From contig NZ_SRLC01000001.1 of assembly GCF_004765605.1 (NCBI RefSeq), positions 2,046,001 through 2,110,000 on the forward strand: DNA of 64,000 nt, given 5' to 3'. Positions within the stretch are counted from its first letter, which is position 1; each line of letters opens with the position of its first letter. A program made the position numbers and the translations under genes. The notes beneath the pieces are model-generated. The model was not told where the DNA came from. It ran no database searches and saw only the letters and a list, made by a program, of their open reading frames with translations. The DNA comes from Hymenobacter aquaticus. Lineage in GTDB: Bacteria; Bacteroidota; Bacteroidia; Cytophagales; Hymenobacteraceae. Below are positions 53,671-63,700 of the stretch, piece after piece.

Positions 53671-54483
53671 AGAGGCTATATATAGAGTCAGGTTTGCGCG
53701 TATGCGCTTGGCATGAAACGAGTCAGGTACACGACGGATTTGACAGATGCGCAGTGGCAGGTCCAGGTCGCGCTACCGAGACCCTGCAACGGGCGGTATG
53801 GGACGCCATTTTCTACCAAGCACGCAACGGATGCACATGGCGCAATTTGCCCCACGACCTGCCGCCCTGGAACGTGGTATGGGCCAGCTTCCGGCACTGG
53901 CGCGACAAGGGTACGCTCGAGCAGGTTTCACAACGCCTTGCGGGCGTTTGTGCGGCAGCAAGCGGGCAAGGCCATGGAACCAACCGCCGCCATTCTCGAC
54001 AGCCAGGCTGTGCGCACGGCGGGTGAAAGGGGGGCTGTTGGGGCTACGACGCAGGCAAAGGCATAATCGGCCGCAAACGCCAGTTCCTCGTTGACACCTT
54101 AGGCCTGGCCTTGGTGGCCCACGTGCAACCGGCCAGTGAGCAAGACCGACGCGGGACCGGGCCCGTGCTCGCCGAAGCCGCTCGTTGCTATCTAGCTCTG
54201 CGCCGGGTGTGGACCGATGGGAGCTACAGTGGGCCATTGGTGGCCAGCGCGGCCCCAGCAAGGTGCCAAGTGGTGATTGTGGCCAAGCCGGCGGGCTGCA
54301 AAACCTTTACCGCCCTACCCCGGCGCTGGGTCGTCAAGCGCACGTTTGCTTGGCTTAGCCGCTACCGCCGCCTCGGCACCCGCGACTTGGAACACCTCCA
54401 CAGCAGCCGCGCCTGGGTTTTCGTCGCCATGATTCATCTCATGTGCCGCCGACTACAACCAGCCTGACTTTGTACGCAGCCTC
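53671..54483 (+). mobile_element. Decayed IS5-type insertion sequence
   Basis: About 813 bases. The ends are imperfect inverted repeats (left AGAGGCTATATATAGAGTCAGG, shown here only as AGAGGCT..GTCAGG; right end is its near complement), and TTA flanks both sides (53668-53670, 54484-54486), as in three-base target duplications of the IS427/IS5 type. It carries one broken transposase frame. Confidence 0.75.
53713..54467 (+). pseudogene. IS5-family DDE transposase, frameshifted
   Basis: Parts of one transposase lie in at least three frames: MKRVRYTTDLTDAQWQ (frame of 53713), then ARNGCTWRNLPHDLPPW and ASFRHWRDKG in another, then AAILDSQAVRTAGERG back in the first, then GRKRQFLVDTLGLALVAHV, RVWTDGSYSG and PRRWVVKRTFAWLSRYRRLG in a third. 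Asp of ILDSQ and TDG are kept, but the catalytic Glu of the usual VVERTFAWL is Lys here. Some N-terminal residues are missing too. It cannot make an active enzyme. Confidence 0.85.
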
Positions 54484-54485
54484 TT

Positions 54486-54630
54486 AGGACCCAAGCACAT
54501 GCTCTGGCTGATGTCCAACGCACATGATCTGCTCAAAAACCACATTACACGATGGTCTATGGGTGGCGACCAAGCCAAACTGGAGCGCATGGCCGCTAAT
54601 ATCACCCAGCAACGCAACGTCGAGAGATAG
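54486..54630 (+). pseudogene. 3' fragment of an unknown gene next to the IS
   Basis: An open stretch coding GPKHMLWLMSNAHDLLKNHI and on to a TAG at 54628-54630 follows the IS end directly. When the IS and one TTA are removed, the bases before the IS join in frame (APKALGPKHMLW), which suggests that the IS landed in an existing gene. The upstream part meets a stop after about 21 codons, so the gene was already decayed. I do not recognise it. Confidence 0.35.
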
Positions 54631-54633
54631 ATA

Positions 54634-54972
54634 TTAGGCAACCAAGAAGCCGTACAGCTTCACATCCGGGAAATAGTCGCCCTGCAACATGATCTTGATA
54701 ACTCCTCCCCCAAGACCGACGTGCAATCCACAAATGCCCGAATGAAACGGCTGGTCTTTTTGTAAGCACTTTCTGTAGTTAGGAGTAACAAAAATACTTT
54801 GTCCAGTGGTTGACCCTATAAAATCCTGCTTCTGACTTGCATAATCTTGTTGCTTGCTGCGCCACCCGAATGGACCGAGTCCGCACGTTTTCGCCCCAAA
54901 ATCAGTTACTAAAGCACCGCCCGCCCTCATTGGCAGCTCGTTGACTTGGGCAAGTGCCGAACCATTCCCCAC
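54634..54972 (-). CDS. Possible small hypothetical protein
   Basis: A 112-residue minus-strand frame in a stretch that otherwise has no gene. The middle (SIFVTPNYRKCLQKDQPFHSG) and the end (GDYFPDVKLYGFLVA) look protein-like, but there is no known motif, no clear ribosome site, and no neighbour on the strand. It may be part of a decayed gene. Low confidence. The remaining bases to 55052 hold only the leader of the next gene. Confidence 0.25.
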   Translation of the reverse strand: MGNGSALAQVNELPMRAGGALVTDFGAKTCGLGPFGWRSKQQDYASQKQDFIGSTTGQSIFVTPNYRKCLQKDQPFHSGICGLHVGLGGGVIKIMLQGDYFPDVKLYGFLVA

Positions 54973-55052
54973 CCAAAGCGGTAAAAGGGCAGGCTGACCG
55001 CTCTCGGGTTCTTTCCTACTTTTGCGGTTGCCCGTGTTTCATCCGGCCTGGT

Positions 55053-55538
55053 ATGTTCCGTAGCCTCTTCCCCTTCCGCCGTTTGCTGGCGACGAGCTTC
55101 CTGCTTGTCTTCGTCAACGTGTTTGTGGGCCAGTGCTACTGCGCTACCCTGAACCCGACCACGCGCGGCGGAATGATGAGCATGCCCAAAGGCAGCCACT
55201 GCGCCGAAACGCCCCCCGTCAGGCCCAGCCACCCCGGCTGCCACGGCCACGGCAAGACCGCCAAGAAGGACGTAGCCGGACACTCGCACAAGAAATCCAG
55301 CCGCAGCCACGACTGCTGCAAAGACAAGTCGGCTTCGCTGCTCTCCTCGCTCACCACCCCAAGCCAGAAGCAGCTGCTCAGCCCCGCGCCCGTCCTGCTG
55401 CCCGAGGCCCAGGACTTCCAGTTCCGGCCTTGCGCCGGCTCGTGGAACCGCACCCTGGCGGTGCAGCTGGTGTCCCGGCGGCACCTGCCCCCCAAAATAC
55501 CTGACATCCGCATTTTCATCCAGTCGCTGACTGTCTGA
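55053..55538 (+). CDS. Exported Cys/His-rich protein, probably metal-related
   Basis: A 161-residue protein from the ATG at 55053. A signal peptide (LLATSFLLVFVNVFVGQCYC) is followed by a His- and Lys-rich region: GCHGHGKTAKKDVAGHSHKK and SRSHDCCKDKSASLL. The CC pair with nearby His resembles the short HYC/CC-type periplasmic proteins that Bacteroidota encode in copper loci. The C-terminal part (PKIPDIRIFIQSLTV) is conserved-looking but unassigned. It precedes the metal-binding lipoproteins and efflux genes on the same strand, from which a terminator separates it. Confidence 0.6.
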   Translation: MFRSLFPFRRLLATSFLLVFVNVFVGQCYCATLNPTTRGGMMSMPKGSHCAETPPVRPSHPGCHGHGKTAKKDVAGHSHKKSSRSHDCCKDKSASLLSSLTTPSQKQLLSPAPVLLPEAQDFQFRPCAGSWNRTLAVQLVSRRHLPPKIPDIRIFIQSLTV

Positions 55539-55553
55539 TTCTTCCGACGCGCT

Positions 55554-55599
55554 AAGGCTCGCGCCGGCATAGCTACGCTATGCCCGGGGCGGGCCTTTT
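55554..55599. terminator. Intrinsic terminator before the efflux cluster
   Basis: An AAGGCTCGC..GGCATAGC stem with its complement GCTATGCC..GCGGGCCTT, followed by TTTTCG. It separates the Cys/His-rich gene from the efflux cluster. The gap up to 55849 shows no other feature. Confidence 0.65.
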
Positions 55600-55849
55600 C
55601 GTTTGCGCGTCGCGCCGCCCCAGTGGCCCCTGATTATCCTTCCTTTTCCGGCTTTCCTCTCACCGCAATAAAAGATTGTTGCGAGCCGGCCGCTGGCCCG
55701 CCCCCGCGCGGCCCACTCTGCCACTTACTACGCGGCCAACTCTACGCCGCCTTAGCCCCCGCCGCTGTAGGCTTCATCCGCTGGCAGCAATTCCAGGCCT
55801 GAGCACCCTAACCGCTCGGTTTTACCATCCCCAGTCAGTTTCCGTTTTC

Positions 55850-56794
55850 ATGAACCGTTTCCTCGTTTCTCTGCTGGCCAGCGCCAGCCTGTTCACCGTC
55901 GCCAGCTGCTCCTCTGATTCGTCTAGTAGCGCCACCAATACCGTCACCACCCCAACTGGCACCACGGCCGACGGCACCGCCGGCCACGCCGGTGGCCACA
56001 CCTACGCCTGCCCCATGCACCCCGAGGTCACCAGCACCAAGGAGGGCGAAAAGTGCCCCAAATGCGGCATGGCCCTGGTACACAACGACCAGGTGAGCAA
56101 CTGCAAAACCTACCAGATGCAGTTCGAGCCCAAGCCCATGCAGCTAGTCGCTGGCCAGCCCGTCACGCTCACTTACACGCCGCAGGAGGTGGGCAACGAG
56201 AAAGCTCCCGTGCCGCTGGCCGTGGTGCACGAGAAGAAAATCCACCTCATCATCGTGCGCAAAGACCTCTCGGCCTTCTACCACGAGCACCCCGAGTACA
56301 CCGCCGAAGGCAACTACCGCGTGCCATTCACTTTCGCCAAGGGCGGCGACTACGTGCTGTTTCAGGACTACACCCCCGACGGCAGCGGCCACCAGCTCGG
56401 CCGCCAGCCCGTGACGGTACAGGGCCCGAATTACACGCCCGTTAAATTCAAGCAGGACCAGATGCAGTGGAGCCAGGACGGCTACCAGGCCACGCTTTCC
56501 TTCGACAAAGACCTGAAAGTGGGCCAGCTGCTGGCCATGAAAATCACCCTTACCAAGGGCGGCCAGCCCGTCACCGACCTCGACAACTACCTCGGGGCCC
56601 TCGGCCACGTGGTGGTCATCAGCGAAGACACCGAGCGCTACCTGCACGTGCACCCCAACGACCAGGCCGACAAAGGCCCCGCCATCGGCTTCAACACCAA
56701 CTTCGAAGCCCCCGGCCTCTACCGCGTCTTCCTGCAGTTCAACCACGCCGGCACCATCCACACCGGCAACTTCACTGTCAACGTCAAAGCCTAA
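55850..56794 (+). CDS. Heavy-metal-binding lipoprotein
   Basis: A 314-residue lipoprotein from the ATG at 55850: hydrophobic signal and lipobox FTVASC. A heavy-metal-binding domain (YACPMHPEVTSTKEGEKCPK, then CGMALV) follows; its Cys-Pro-Met-His pattern binds Cu or Zn. The remainder (about 100-314) is two beta-rich, His-containing segments (FYHEHPEYT, RYLHVHPNDQAD) that recall cupredoxin- or YtkA/FixH-like beta-sandwich domains, likely also metal-related. It starts a run of genes on one strand leading to the RND pump. Confidence 0.8.
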   Translation: MNRFLVSLLASASLFTVASCSSDSSSSATNTVTTPTGTTADGTAGHAGGHTYACPMHPEVTSTKEGEKCPKCGMALVHNDQVSNCKTYQMQFEPKPMQLVAGQPVTLTYTPQEVGNEKAPVPLAVVHEKKIHLIIVRKDLSAFYHEHPEYTAEGNYRVPFTFAKGGDYVLFQDYTPDGSGHQLGRQPVTVQGPNYTPVKFKQDQMQWSQDGYQATLSFDKDLKVGQLLAMKITLTKGGQPVTDLDNYLGALGHVVVISEDTERYLHVHPNDQADKGPAIGFNTNFEAPGLYRVFLQFNHAGTIHTGNFTVNVKA

Positions 56795-56824
56795 CTCACC
56801 TCCTAACCTTTCAAGCTTAAACCC

Positions 56825-57649
56825 ATGAAAAAGTCCGCTTTCTTCCTCGCTTCCCTCTGTATCAGCACCGGCCTGCTCAGCAGCTGCGGCGACGGCAACA
56901 AGGCTGCCGAAACCAGCACCACTACGGCCACCACCGAAACCACCGCCCCGGCTGATTCCGCCGGCAGCATGGCCGGCATGGACCACTCGGGCATGCGCCA
57001 CGACGCCAGCGCCTCGGGCATGATGGCCGTGATGAACACCATGATGAAAAACATGGAGGCCTTCAAGCCCGCCGGCAACACCGACCACGACTTCGCCCAC
57101 ATGATGATGGCCCACCACCAGGGCGCCGTCGACATGTCGGCCCTGGAGCTCAAGGAAGGCAAAGACGCCACCCTGCGCGCCATGGCCCAGAAAATCAGCG
57201 ACGACCAGCAAAAGGAAATCAAGGACCTCGAAGCCATTGCCACCCGCCTCGACGGTGCCCCCACCAACTACAAGCCCCAGGACCCCGCCGATCCGTTCAC
57301 CAGCAAGATGAAAAGCTCGATGGACGGCATGATGAAGATGGGCCAGCCTACCGGCAACGTGGACCAGGACTACGCCCTGATGATGGTGCCTCACCACCAG
57401 AGCGCCATCGACATGGCCAAGGCCGAGCTGGCCCACGGCCGCGACACCAAGCTCAAGGAAATGGCCCAGGGCATGATTGACGCCCAACAGAAGGAAATCC
57501 AGCAGTTCAAGGACTGGCAGGCCAAAAACGGTGGCAAAATGAGCAGCTCGGCCGCCGTGTACGAATGCCCCATGGGCTGCGAGGGCAGCCGCAGCAACAA
57601 GCCGGGCAAGTGCCCCACCTGCGAAATGACGCTGGAAAAGAAAGCCTAA
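56825..57649 (+). CDS. DUF305 copper-binding lipoprotein with metal-binding tail
   Basis: A 274-residue lipoprotein (lipobox LLSSC). Two DUF305 four-helix units are visible, with MMMAHHQGAVDMSALEL near 100 and MMVPHHQSAIDMAKAEL near 190; the His-His-Gln motif with neighbouring Met is the copper site of this family. The C-terminal YECPMGCEGS..GKCPTCEMTLEKK is a heavy-metal-binding module like that of the preceding gene. It is 30 bases from its upstream neighbour. Role: periplasmic storage or delivery of copper. Confidence 0.85.
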   Translation: MKKSAFFLASLCISTGLLSSCGDGNKAAETSTTTATTETTAPADSAGSMAGMDHSGMRHDASASGMMAVMNTMMKNMEAFKPAGNTDHDFAHMMMAHHQGAVDMSALELKEGKDATLRAMAQKISDDQQKEIKDLEAIATRLDGAPTNYKPQDPADPFTSKMKSSMDGMMKMGQPTGNVDQDYALMMVPHHQSAIDMAKAELAHGRDTKLKEMAQGMIDAQQKEIQQFKDWQAKNGGKMSSSAAVYECPMGCEGSRSNKPGKCPTCEMTLEKKA

Positions 57650-57691
57650 GCAGGCGCCGGGGCCTTACCTGCCCGAGCCATTCGGAATACC

Positions 57692-57720
57692 CGCCCCGCG
57701 CCCACCACCGGCGCGGGGCG
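57692..57720. other. GC-rich hairpin between the DUF305 and TolC genes
   Basis: CGCCCCGCGCC and GGCGCGGGGCG form a perfect 11-base stem around CACCACC. There is no T-run, so it is more likely an mRNA-stability or attenuation element between the lipoprotein genes and the pump genes than a full terminator. Confidence 0.45.
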
Positions 57721-57737
57721 TATGCCTCTCTACTCTC

Positions 57738-58982
57738 ATGCAAACCCAACCAAGCACTTCCGGGCCCGCGCTGCTGCTGCTGCTGCTCCTGCTGGCCCTG
57801 TTTTCGGGGCCGGCCCTAGCCCAGCAGGTCGTGGTGCGCCCGGACAGCGCCGAAGCCCAGGCCCTGCGCCGGCACCCGCGCCTGCGCCAGTCTACCCAGG
57901 AAATTGAGGAGCAGCGCGCCCTGAAGCGCGGCAGCTTCTCGCTGCGCAACCCCGACTTCCTGTTTTCGGCCCCCACCGGCGAGCGGTGGGCCCCGGGTGT
58001 GGTGCAAACCATCGACTTCCCCACCGTGTACCGCCAGCAGGCCCGCAACGCCCAGGCCGGCATTACGCTGGCCGAGCGCGGCCTCGACGTGAACCGCGCC
58101 ACTGTGCGCCGCGACGTGCGCCTGGCCTACCTGGCCCTGCAAGTGAGCGAAGCGCAGGTACGCCAGCTTACCTACCAGGACAGCCTCTACCAAGTCCTGC
58201 GCATCGCCACCGACCGCCTCTTCAAAGCCGGTGAAGTCACTTCCCTGCAGCGCATCAGCACCGAAGCCGAAGCCCGCCAGGTGGCCAACCAGCTGGCCCA
58301 GGCCCGCGTGGACCTGCGCTCGGCCCAGCGCCGCCTCGGCCTGCTGCTCGGCCAGCCCGACGCCGACCTGACCACCGGCACCGACCTGCGCCGCACCGGC
58401 CCGGAGCTGGCCCGCGTCGGAACGGGGCTGCTCGGCAGCCTGCCCGCCCAGGACAGCGCCGCCCTTGCCCAAAGTCCCACGCTGGCCTACGCCGCCCAAA
58501 ACGTGGGTTTGAGCCAGTCGGGCATCAGCCTGGTGCGGGCCCGCCGCACGCCGGCCCTCACCGTGGGCTACCAGAATCAGGCCTTTGCCGATTCACCTTA
58601 CAAATACCGGCTGCAGTTTGGCGTGTCGGTGCCCATCTACTTCTGGACCTACCGCTCGCAGCTGCAGGCGGCCACGGCCCGCACGAAAGCGGCCCAGGCG
58701 CAGGCCCAGGTGCAGCAGCTCGAACTCGGCACCCAGTACCAGCAGGCCCTGGCCGACACCCGCAAGTTTGCGGCCTCCCTGGCCTACTACGAGCAAACCG
58801 GCCTGCCCCAGGCCGCGGCCATCATCAGCCAGTCGCAGCGCCTGTTCCGGGCCGGTGAAATCAGCTACCTCGTCCTGATTCAGAGCCTCAACCAGGCCTT
58901 TACCATCCAGAACACCTACCTGACCACCATTCGCGACTACCGGCAGGCCCTCACCGAACTCAACTACCTCCGTGGCCAGTAA
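57738..58982 (+). CDS. TolC-family outer-membrane efflux protein (CusC-like)
   Basis: A 414-residue protein with a signal peptide (LLLLLLLLALFSGPALA). The two-fold TolC repeat is visible: long helices with RQSTQEIEEQRALKRGSF, then NAQAGITLAERGLDVN and RRDVRLAYLALQVSEAQVR; the second unit has ARTKAAQAQAQVQQLELGTQ and ALADTRKFAASLAYYEQTGL. It would form the outer-membrane channel of the efflux complex built with the next genes. No lipobox, unlike CusC. The next gene starts 9 bases downstream. Confidence 0.88.
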   Translation: MQTQPSTSGPALLLLLLLLALFSGPALAQQVVVRPDSAEAQALRRHPRLRQSTQEIEEQRALKRGSFSLRNPDFLFSAPTGERWAPGVVQTIDFPTVYRQQARNAQAGITLAERGLDVNRATVRRDVRLAYLALQVSEAQVRQLTYQDSLYQVLRIATDRLFKAGEVTSLQRISTEAEARQVANQLAQARVDLRSAQRRLGLLLGQPDADLTTGTDLRRTGPELARVGTGLLGSLPAQDSAALAQSPTLAYAAQNVGLSQSGISLVRARRTPALTVGYQNQAFADSPYKYRLQFGVSVPIYFWTYRSQLQAATARTKAAQAQAQVQQLELGTQYQQALADTRKFAASLAYYEQTGLPQAAAIISQSQRLFRAGEISYLVLIQSLNQAFTIQNTYLTTIRDYRQALTELNYLRGQ

Positions 58983-58991
58983 CCCCAGCTT

Positions 58992-59612
58992 ATGAGACCC
59001 TCCCTTAAAATCACGCTGCTGGTGCTGCTGGCCCTGTGGCAAGTCGGCCCGGCCCGCGCCCACGGCGGCGAAGACCACGGCGGCACCGCCAAAGCCTCCG
59101 GCGGCGCCTTTCCCACCACGTTTTCGGTGGCGGCCCTGTCCGAGAAGTTCGAATTGCTGCTCCGCTTCGAGCCCCTCGAAAAAGGCCAGGACGCCGACCT
59201 GCGCCTGTTCCTCTCCGACTACGCCACCAATGCGCCCATCAAAGGCGCCAAGCTCACCATCACCTGCCCCGAAGCGCCGACCCTCAGGTTTGCGGTGTCG
59301 GAGCAAGAGCCGGGCAGCTACCTTGTCGAAAGCCGCTTCCCGGAGAATAAAAAGTACAGCCTCGCCGTCAACATCGTGGCCGGCTCCCAGGCCGACCTGA
59401 TGGCGCTGCAGGGCCTGGAAGTAGGCAAGAAGCTGCCCGTAGCCCCCGAAGCACCCGCCGCCGCCGGGTCTGTTTTCTCGTCCTGGAAAACCATCCTGGC
59501 CCTGGTCGGGGCCTTTGCCTTGGGCATCCTGCTCACGGTGCTGCTCCTGCGTCGCCGCGCGGCGGCACCCGTTTCCACCTCCACGCCTCCCGTTTATGAA
59601 AACCACGCCTAA
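58992..59612 (+). CDS. Small exported membrane protein of the efflux cluster
   Basis: A 206-residue protein. A signal peptide (LLVLLALWQVGPARA) is followed by HGGEDHGG, a His-rich metal-site-like start, then a beta-rich domain (FELLLRFEPLEKGQDADLRL, then GSYLVESRFPENKKY) and one C-terminal membrane helix (ILALVGAFALGILLTVLLL) with a basic tail. It resembles the small FixH/YtkA-like partners sometimes placed before CusB-like adaptors. It overlaps the adaptor gene by 17 bases, so the two are coupled. Function unknown, probably metal handling at the pump. Confidence 0.65.
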   Translation: MRPSLKITLLVLLALWQVGPARAHGGEDHGGTAKASGGAFPTTFSVAALSEKFELLLRFEPLEKGQDADLRLFLSDYATNAPIKGAKLTITCPEAPTLRFAVSEQEPGSYLVESRFPENKKYSLAVNIVAGSQADLMALQGLEVGKKLPVAPEAPAAAGSVFSSWKTILALVGAFALGILLTVLLLRRRAAAPVSTSTPPVYENHA

Positions 59613-60744
59613 ACTCCTCGCGGCCACGGCCGCCGTGGCGGCGGTGCTCACCGTGCTGCTGCCCCCACCCGCCCGCCTGTTCGCTCACGGCGGCGAAGAC
59701 CACGGCGCCGGCGCCCAGCCCACTGCCGGTGTGGGGCTGGTCGACGCCGTAGCCCTGCCCAAGGAAAGCCAGTTTCTCTTTGGGGTGCGCACCGCTCTGG
59801 CCGGCTATTCTGCCACCTACAACCGCCTCACGCTCTACGGCACCATTTCTTCGGCCGCCGGCGGCGAGGGCCGCGTGGTGGTGCCCCAGACCGGGCGCAT
59901 CGTCAGCCTCTCGGCCCAGGTGGGCCAGCCAGTGCGCGCCGGCCAAGCCCTGGCCGTGGTCGACCAAACCCTCGACGCCACCCAGCAAATTGGCCTCAGC
60001 ACCGAGCGGGCCAACGCCCAGGCCGAGCTGCGCGCCGCCCAGCAGGACTACGTCCGCCTGCAAAGCATTGCCGACATTGCCGCCCGCAAAGACGTGGTGG
60101 CCGCCGAGCTGCGCCTGCGCCAGGCCCGCCAGAACGCGGCCATCTACAACGGCCAGGCCAGCCGCCGGCGCGTCACCATCACCTCGCCCATCAGCGGCAC
60201 GGTGGACGTGTTCAGCCTCGCCGTGGGCCAGCAGGTCACGCAGGGCGACGAGCTGTTTCGGGTGCTCAACCCCGGCAAGCTGCGCGTCACGGCCGAAGTC
60301 TTCGCCCAGGACCTGCCCAACATCACGCCCGGCGCCCAGTTTCGCATCGAAGGCCTGCAGGGCCAGGAGGGCAGCGCGCCCGCCCGGCTCGTCGTGTTCA
60401 GCAACGCCGTGAACCCCGTCAACCAGGCCCGCCAGCTCATTCTGGAGCTCGACGGCGCCAACAGCAACGCCTTCCGCGCCGGCCAGGCCGTGAACGTGCA
60501 GGTGATGGGCCAGGCCGGCAACGGCCCAAAGCAGCTCGTGGTGCCTACCTCGGCCCTCACCGACCTCAATGGCAAGCCCGTGGTGTTCGTGCACACCGAC
60601 CCCGAAACCTTCAATATCCGCTACGTGCAGCCCGGCGCCGCCAACGGCGAGCAAACCGTGCTGCTCGGCGGTACGGTGAATGAAAACGACCGGGTGGTGA
60701 CGGTGGGCACCTACCAGCTCAAATCCATCTACCTCAACCAATAG
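59596..60744 (+). CDS. RND efflux periplasmic adaptor (CusB-like)
   Basis: A 382-residue protein from the ATG at 59596. Signal peptide, then HGGEDHGAG, the same His-rich start as the preceding gene. The membrane-fusion layout follows: a lipoyl half (GRIVSLSAQVGQPVRAGQAL), a helical hairpin (STERANAQAELRAAQQDY, then LRLRQARQNAAIYNG), the second lipoyl half (VTITSPISGTVDVFSLAVGQ) and beta-barrel parts (GAQFRIEGLQGQ, GQAVNVQVMG). It links pump and channel across the periplasm. Metal specificity is not told by sequence. The pump gene starts 4 bases later. Confidence 0.9.
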   Translation: MKTTPKLLAATAAVAAVLTVLLPPPARLFAHGGEDHGAGAQPTAGVGLVDAVALPKESQFLFGVRTALAGYSATYNRLTLYGTISSAAGGEGRVVVPQTGRIVSLSAQVGQPVRAGQALAVVDQTLDATQQIGLSTERANAQAELRAAQQDYVRLQSIADIAARKDVVAAELRLRQARQNAAIYNGQASRRRVTITSPISGTVDVFSLAVGQQVTQGDELFRVLNPGKLRVTAEVFAQDLPNITPGAQFRIEGLQGQEGSAPARLVVFSNAVNPVNQARQLILELDGANSNAFRAGQAVNVQVMGQAGNGPKQLVVPTSALTDLNGKPVVFVHTDPETFNIRYVQPGAANGEQTVLLGGTVNENDRVVTVGTYQLKSIYLNQ

Positions 60745-60748
60745 CCGG

Positions 60749-63700
60749 ATGCTCGATAAAATCATCCGCTTTGCCCTGCAGAACCGGCTGCTCATGCTGG
60801 CCTTCGCGGCGGGCCTGCTTCTTGCCGGCACCTACACCGCCCGCCAGCTGCCCGTCGACGTGCTGCCCGACCTCGACCGGCCCCGGGTCACGGTCTTCCT
60901 CGAATCCCCCGGCATGGCTCCGGAGGAAGTGGAAGCCCTGGTGACCTTGCCCGTCGAAACGGCCCTCAACGGGGCCACCGGCGTGTCGGCCGTGCGCTCC
61001 AACTCCGCCATCGGCCTGGGGCTGGTGTTCGTGGAGTTCGACTACGGCACCGACATTTTCACGGCCCGCCAGATTGTGGCCGAGAAGCTGCAAACCGTGG
61101 GCGAGCAGCTGCCCACCGGCGTCACGCCCGTGCTCGGCCCCATTTCCTCGGTCATGGGCCAGATTATGCTCGTGGGCATGTCCAGCAGCACCGGCAAAAC
61201 CACGGCCGCCGACCTGCGCACCCTGGCCAACTATACCGTGCGCCAGCGCCTGCTCAGCATCCCCGGCGTGGCCCAGGTCATCCCCATCGGCGGCGACAAC
61301 CTGCAGTACCAGGTGCTGCTCGACATGCCCCGCCTGAATGCCGTGGGCCTTACCGTGACGCAGGTGGAAGACGCCCTGCGCCGCTCCAACCTCAACACCA
61401 CCGGCAACTTCTTCGACCGCAACGGCTCCGAGGTGCTCATCCGCAACCTCGGCCGCCTGCGCTCGGTGCAGGATATTGAGAACATCATCGTCGGCTACCG
61501 CGAGAACTCGCCCGTCACCGTCAAGCAGGTGGCCACCGTGGCCTTCGGGGCCCGCTTCAAGCGCGGCGACGGCAGTGTGAACGGCCAGCCCGCCGTCATT
61601 CTCAGCATTGAGAAGCAGCCCGGCGCCGCTACCGTGGGCCTCACGGCCGCCGTGGAAAAAGCCATTGCCGAGCTGCAGCCCTCGTTGCCCAAGGATGTGC
61701 AGCTCAACACCCGCCTCTTCAAGCAGGCCGACTTCATCGAGTCGTCGATAACCAACGTGGAAGAGGCCCTGCGCGACGGGGCCATCCTGGTCGTCATCGT
61801 GCTGTTTGCCTTCCTGCTGAACGTGCGCACCACCTTCATTTCGCTGGTGGCCATCCCGCTCTCGCTGCTGGTCACGGCCCTGGTGTTCCGCTTCGCCGGC
61901 ATCAGCATCAATACCATGACCCTCGGCGGCCTGGCCATTGCCATCGGCGAGTTGGTCGACGACGCCATCGTGGACGTGGAAAACGTGTTTCGGCGGCTGC
62001 GCGAGAATCAGCATTTGCCCCAGCCCAAGCCGGCCCTGCAGGTCATCTACGCGGCCAGCTCCGAGGTGCGCAACTCCATCGTGTACGCCACTATCATCGT
62101 GGTGCTGGTGTTTCTGCCGCTGTTTGCGCTGGAAGGCATGGAAGGCCGCATTTTCGCCCCGCTCGGCATTGCCTACATCACCAGCATCGTCGCCTCGCTC
62201 TTCGTGTCGCTGACGGTCACGCCGGTGCTCTGCTACTACCTGCTGCCCCGCATGAAGCAGATTCGCGAAGCCGAGCAGGAAGGCCGCCTCATCCGGTGGC
62301 TCAAAGGCAAAGACACCCGCCTGCTGCATTGGGGCCTCACGCACCCGAAAGCCATTCTGACCACTACGGCCGTACTGTTTCTGGCTGCCGCGGCCATGGT
62401 GCCCTTCTTCGGCACCGAGTTTCTGCCGCCCTTCAACGAAGGCTCCCTGACGGTCAACTTCTCGGCCCCCGCCGGCACTTCGCTCACCGAGTCCAACAAG
62501 CTCGGCACCTTGGGCGAGCAGCAGATGCTCAAGATTCCGGAAGTGGCCTACACCGCCCGCCGCACCGGCCGCGCCGAGCTCGACGAGCACGCCGAGTCGG
62601 TGAACAACTCTGAAATAGAAGTAGCCTTCAAAACCGAGGAGGAGCTTGCAACCGAAGGCCGCGAGATGCGCAGCCGCGACGAAATCCTGGCCGACCTGCG
62701 CCAGCGCCTCAACCTCATTGCCGGCGTCAACGTCAACATCGGCCAGCCCATTTCCCACCGCCTCGACCACCTGCTTTCGGGCGTGCGGGCCCAGGTGGCC
62801 ATCAAAGTCTTCGGCAACGACCTGCTGGAGCTGCGCCGCTACGCCAATGACATCCGCAACGCCGCCAGCGCCGTGCCCGGCGTGGTGGATTTGCAGGTGG
62901 AAAAGCAGGTCCAGATTCCGCAGCTGCTGGTACGCCCCCGCGACGCCGCCCTGCGCGCCTACGGCCTGGAGCGCGGCCAGGTGGTGGCCACGCTGGAAAC
63001 CCTGTTTCAGGGCGACGTGGTATCGCAAATGCTCGACGGCCAGAAACGCTTTGACCTTATCGTGAAGCTGCCCGAAGCCCAGCGCAGCGACGTGGCCACC
63101 ATCGCCAACACCCGCATCGAAACGCCCTCCGGCGCCCTCATCCCCGTGAGCCAGGTGGCCGACGTGAGCTACGAGCCCGGCCCGAACACCGTGAACCACG
63201 AAAACACCCAGCGCCGCATCACCATCTCGATGAACGTGGCCGACCGCGACTTGGGCAGCACGGTGAAGGAAGTGCAGGCCCGCATTGCCCAGCAGGTGAA
63301 GCTGCCCGCCGGCTACTACCTCACCTACGGCGGCCAGTTCGAAAGCCAGCAGTCGGCCAGCAGCAAGATTCTGTGGCTGAGCCTGTTTTCGCTGGCCGGC
63401 ATCTTCCTGGTGCTGTACTCGCACTTCAAGTCCACGCTCATGGTGGGCCAGATTATGCTCAACATTCCGCTGGCCCTCATCGGCTCGGTGGTGGCCGTGC
63501 TGCTCACGGGCGGCACATTCAGCATCGCCTCGCTGGTGGGCTTCATCACCCTCACCGGCATTGCCTCCCGCAACGGCATCATGATGATTTCGCACTACAT
63601 CCACCTCGTCGAGCACGAGGGCGAGCAGTTCGGCAAGCCCATGATACTGCGCGGCTCGCTCGAACGTCTGGTGCCCGTGCTCATGACGGCCCTGGTGGCG

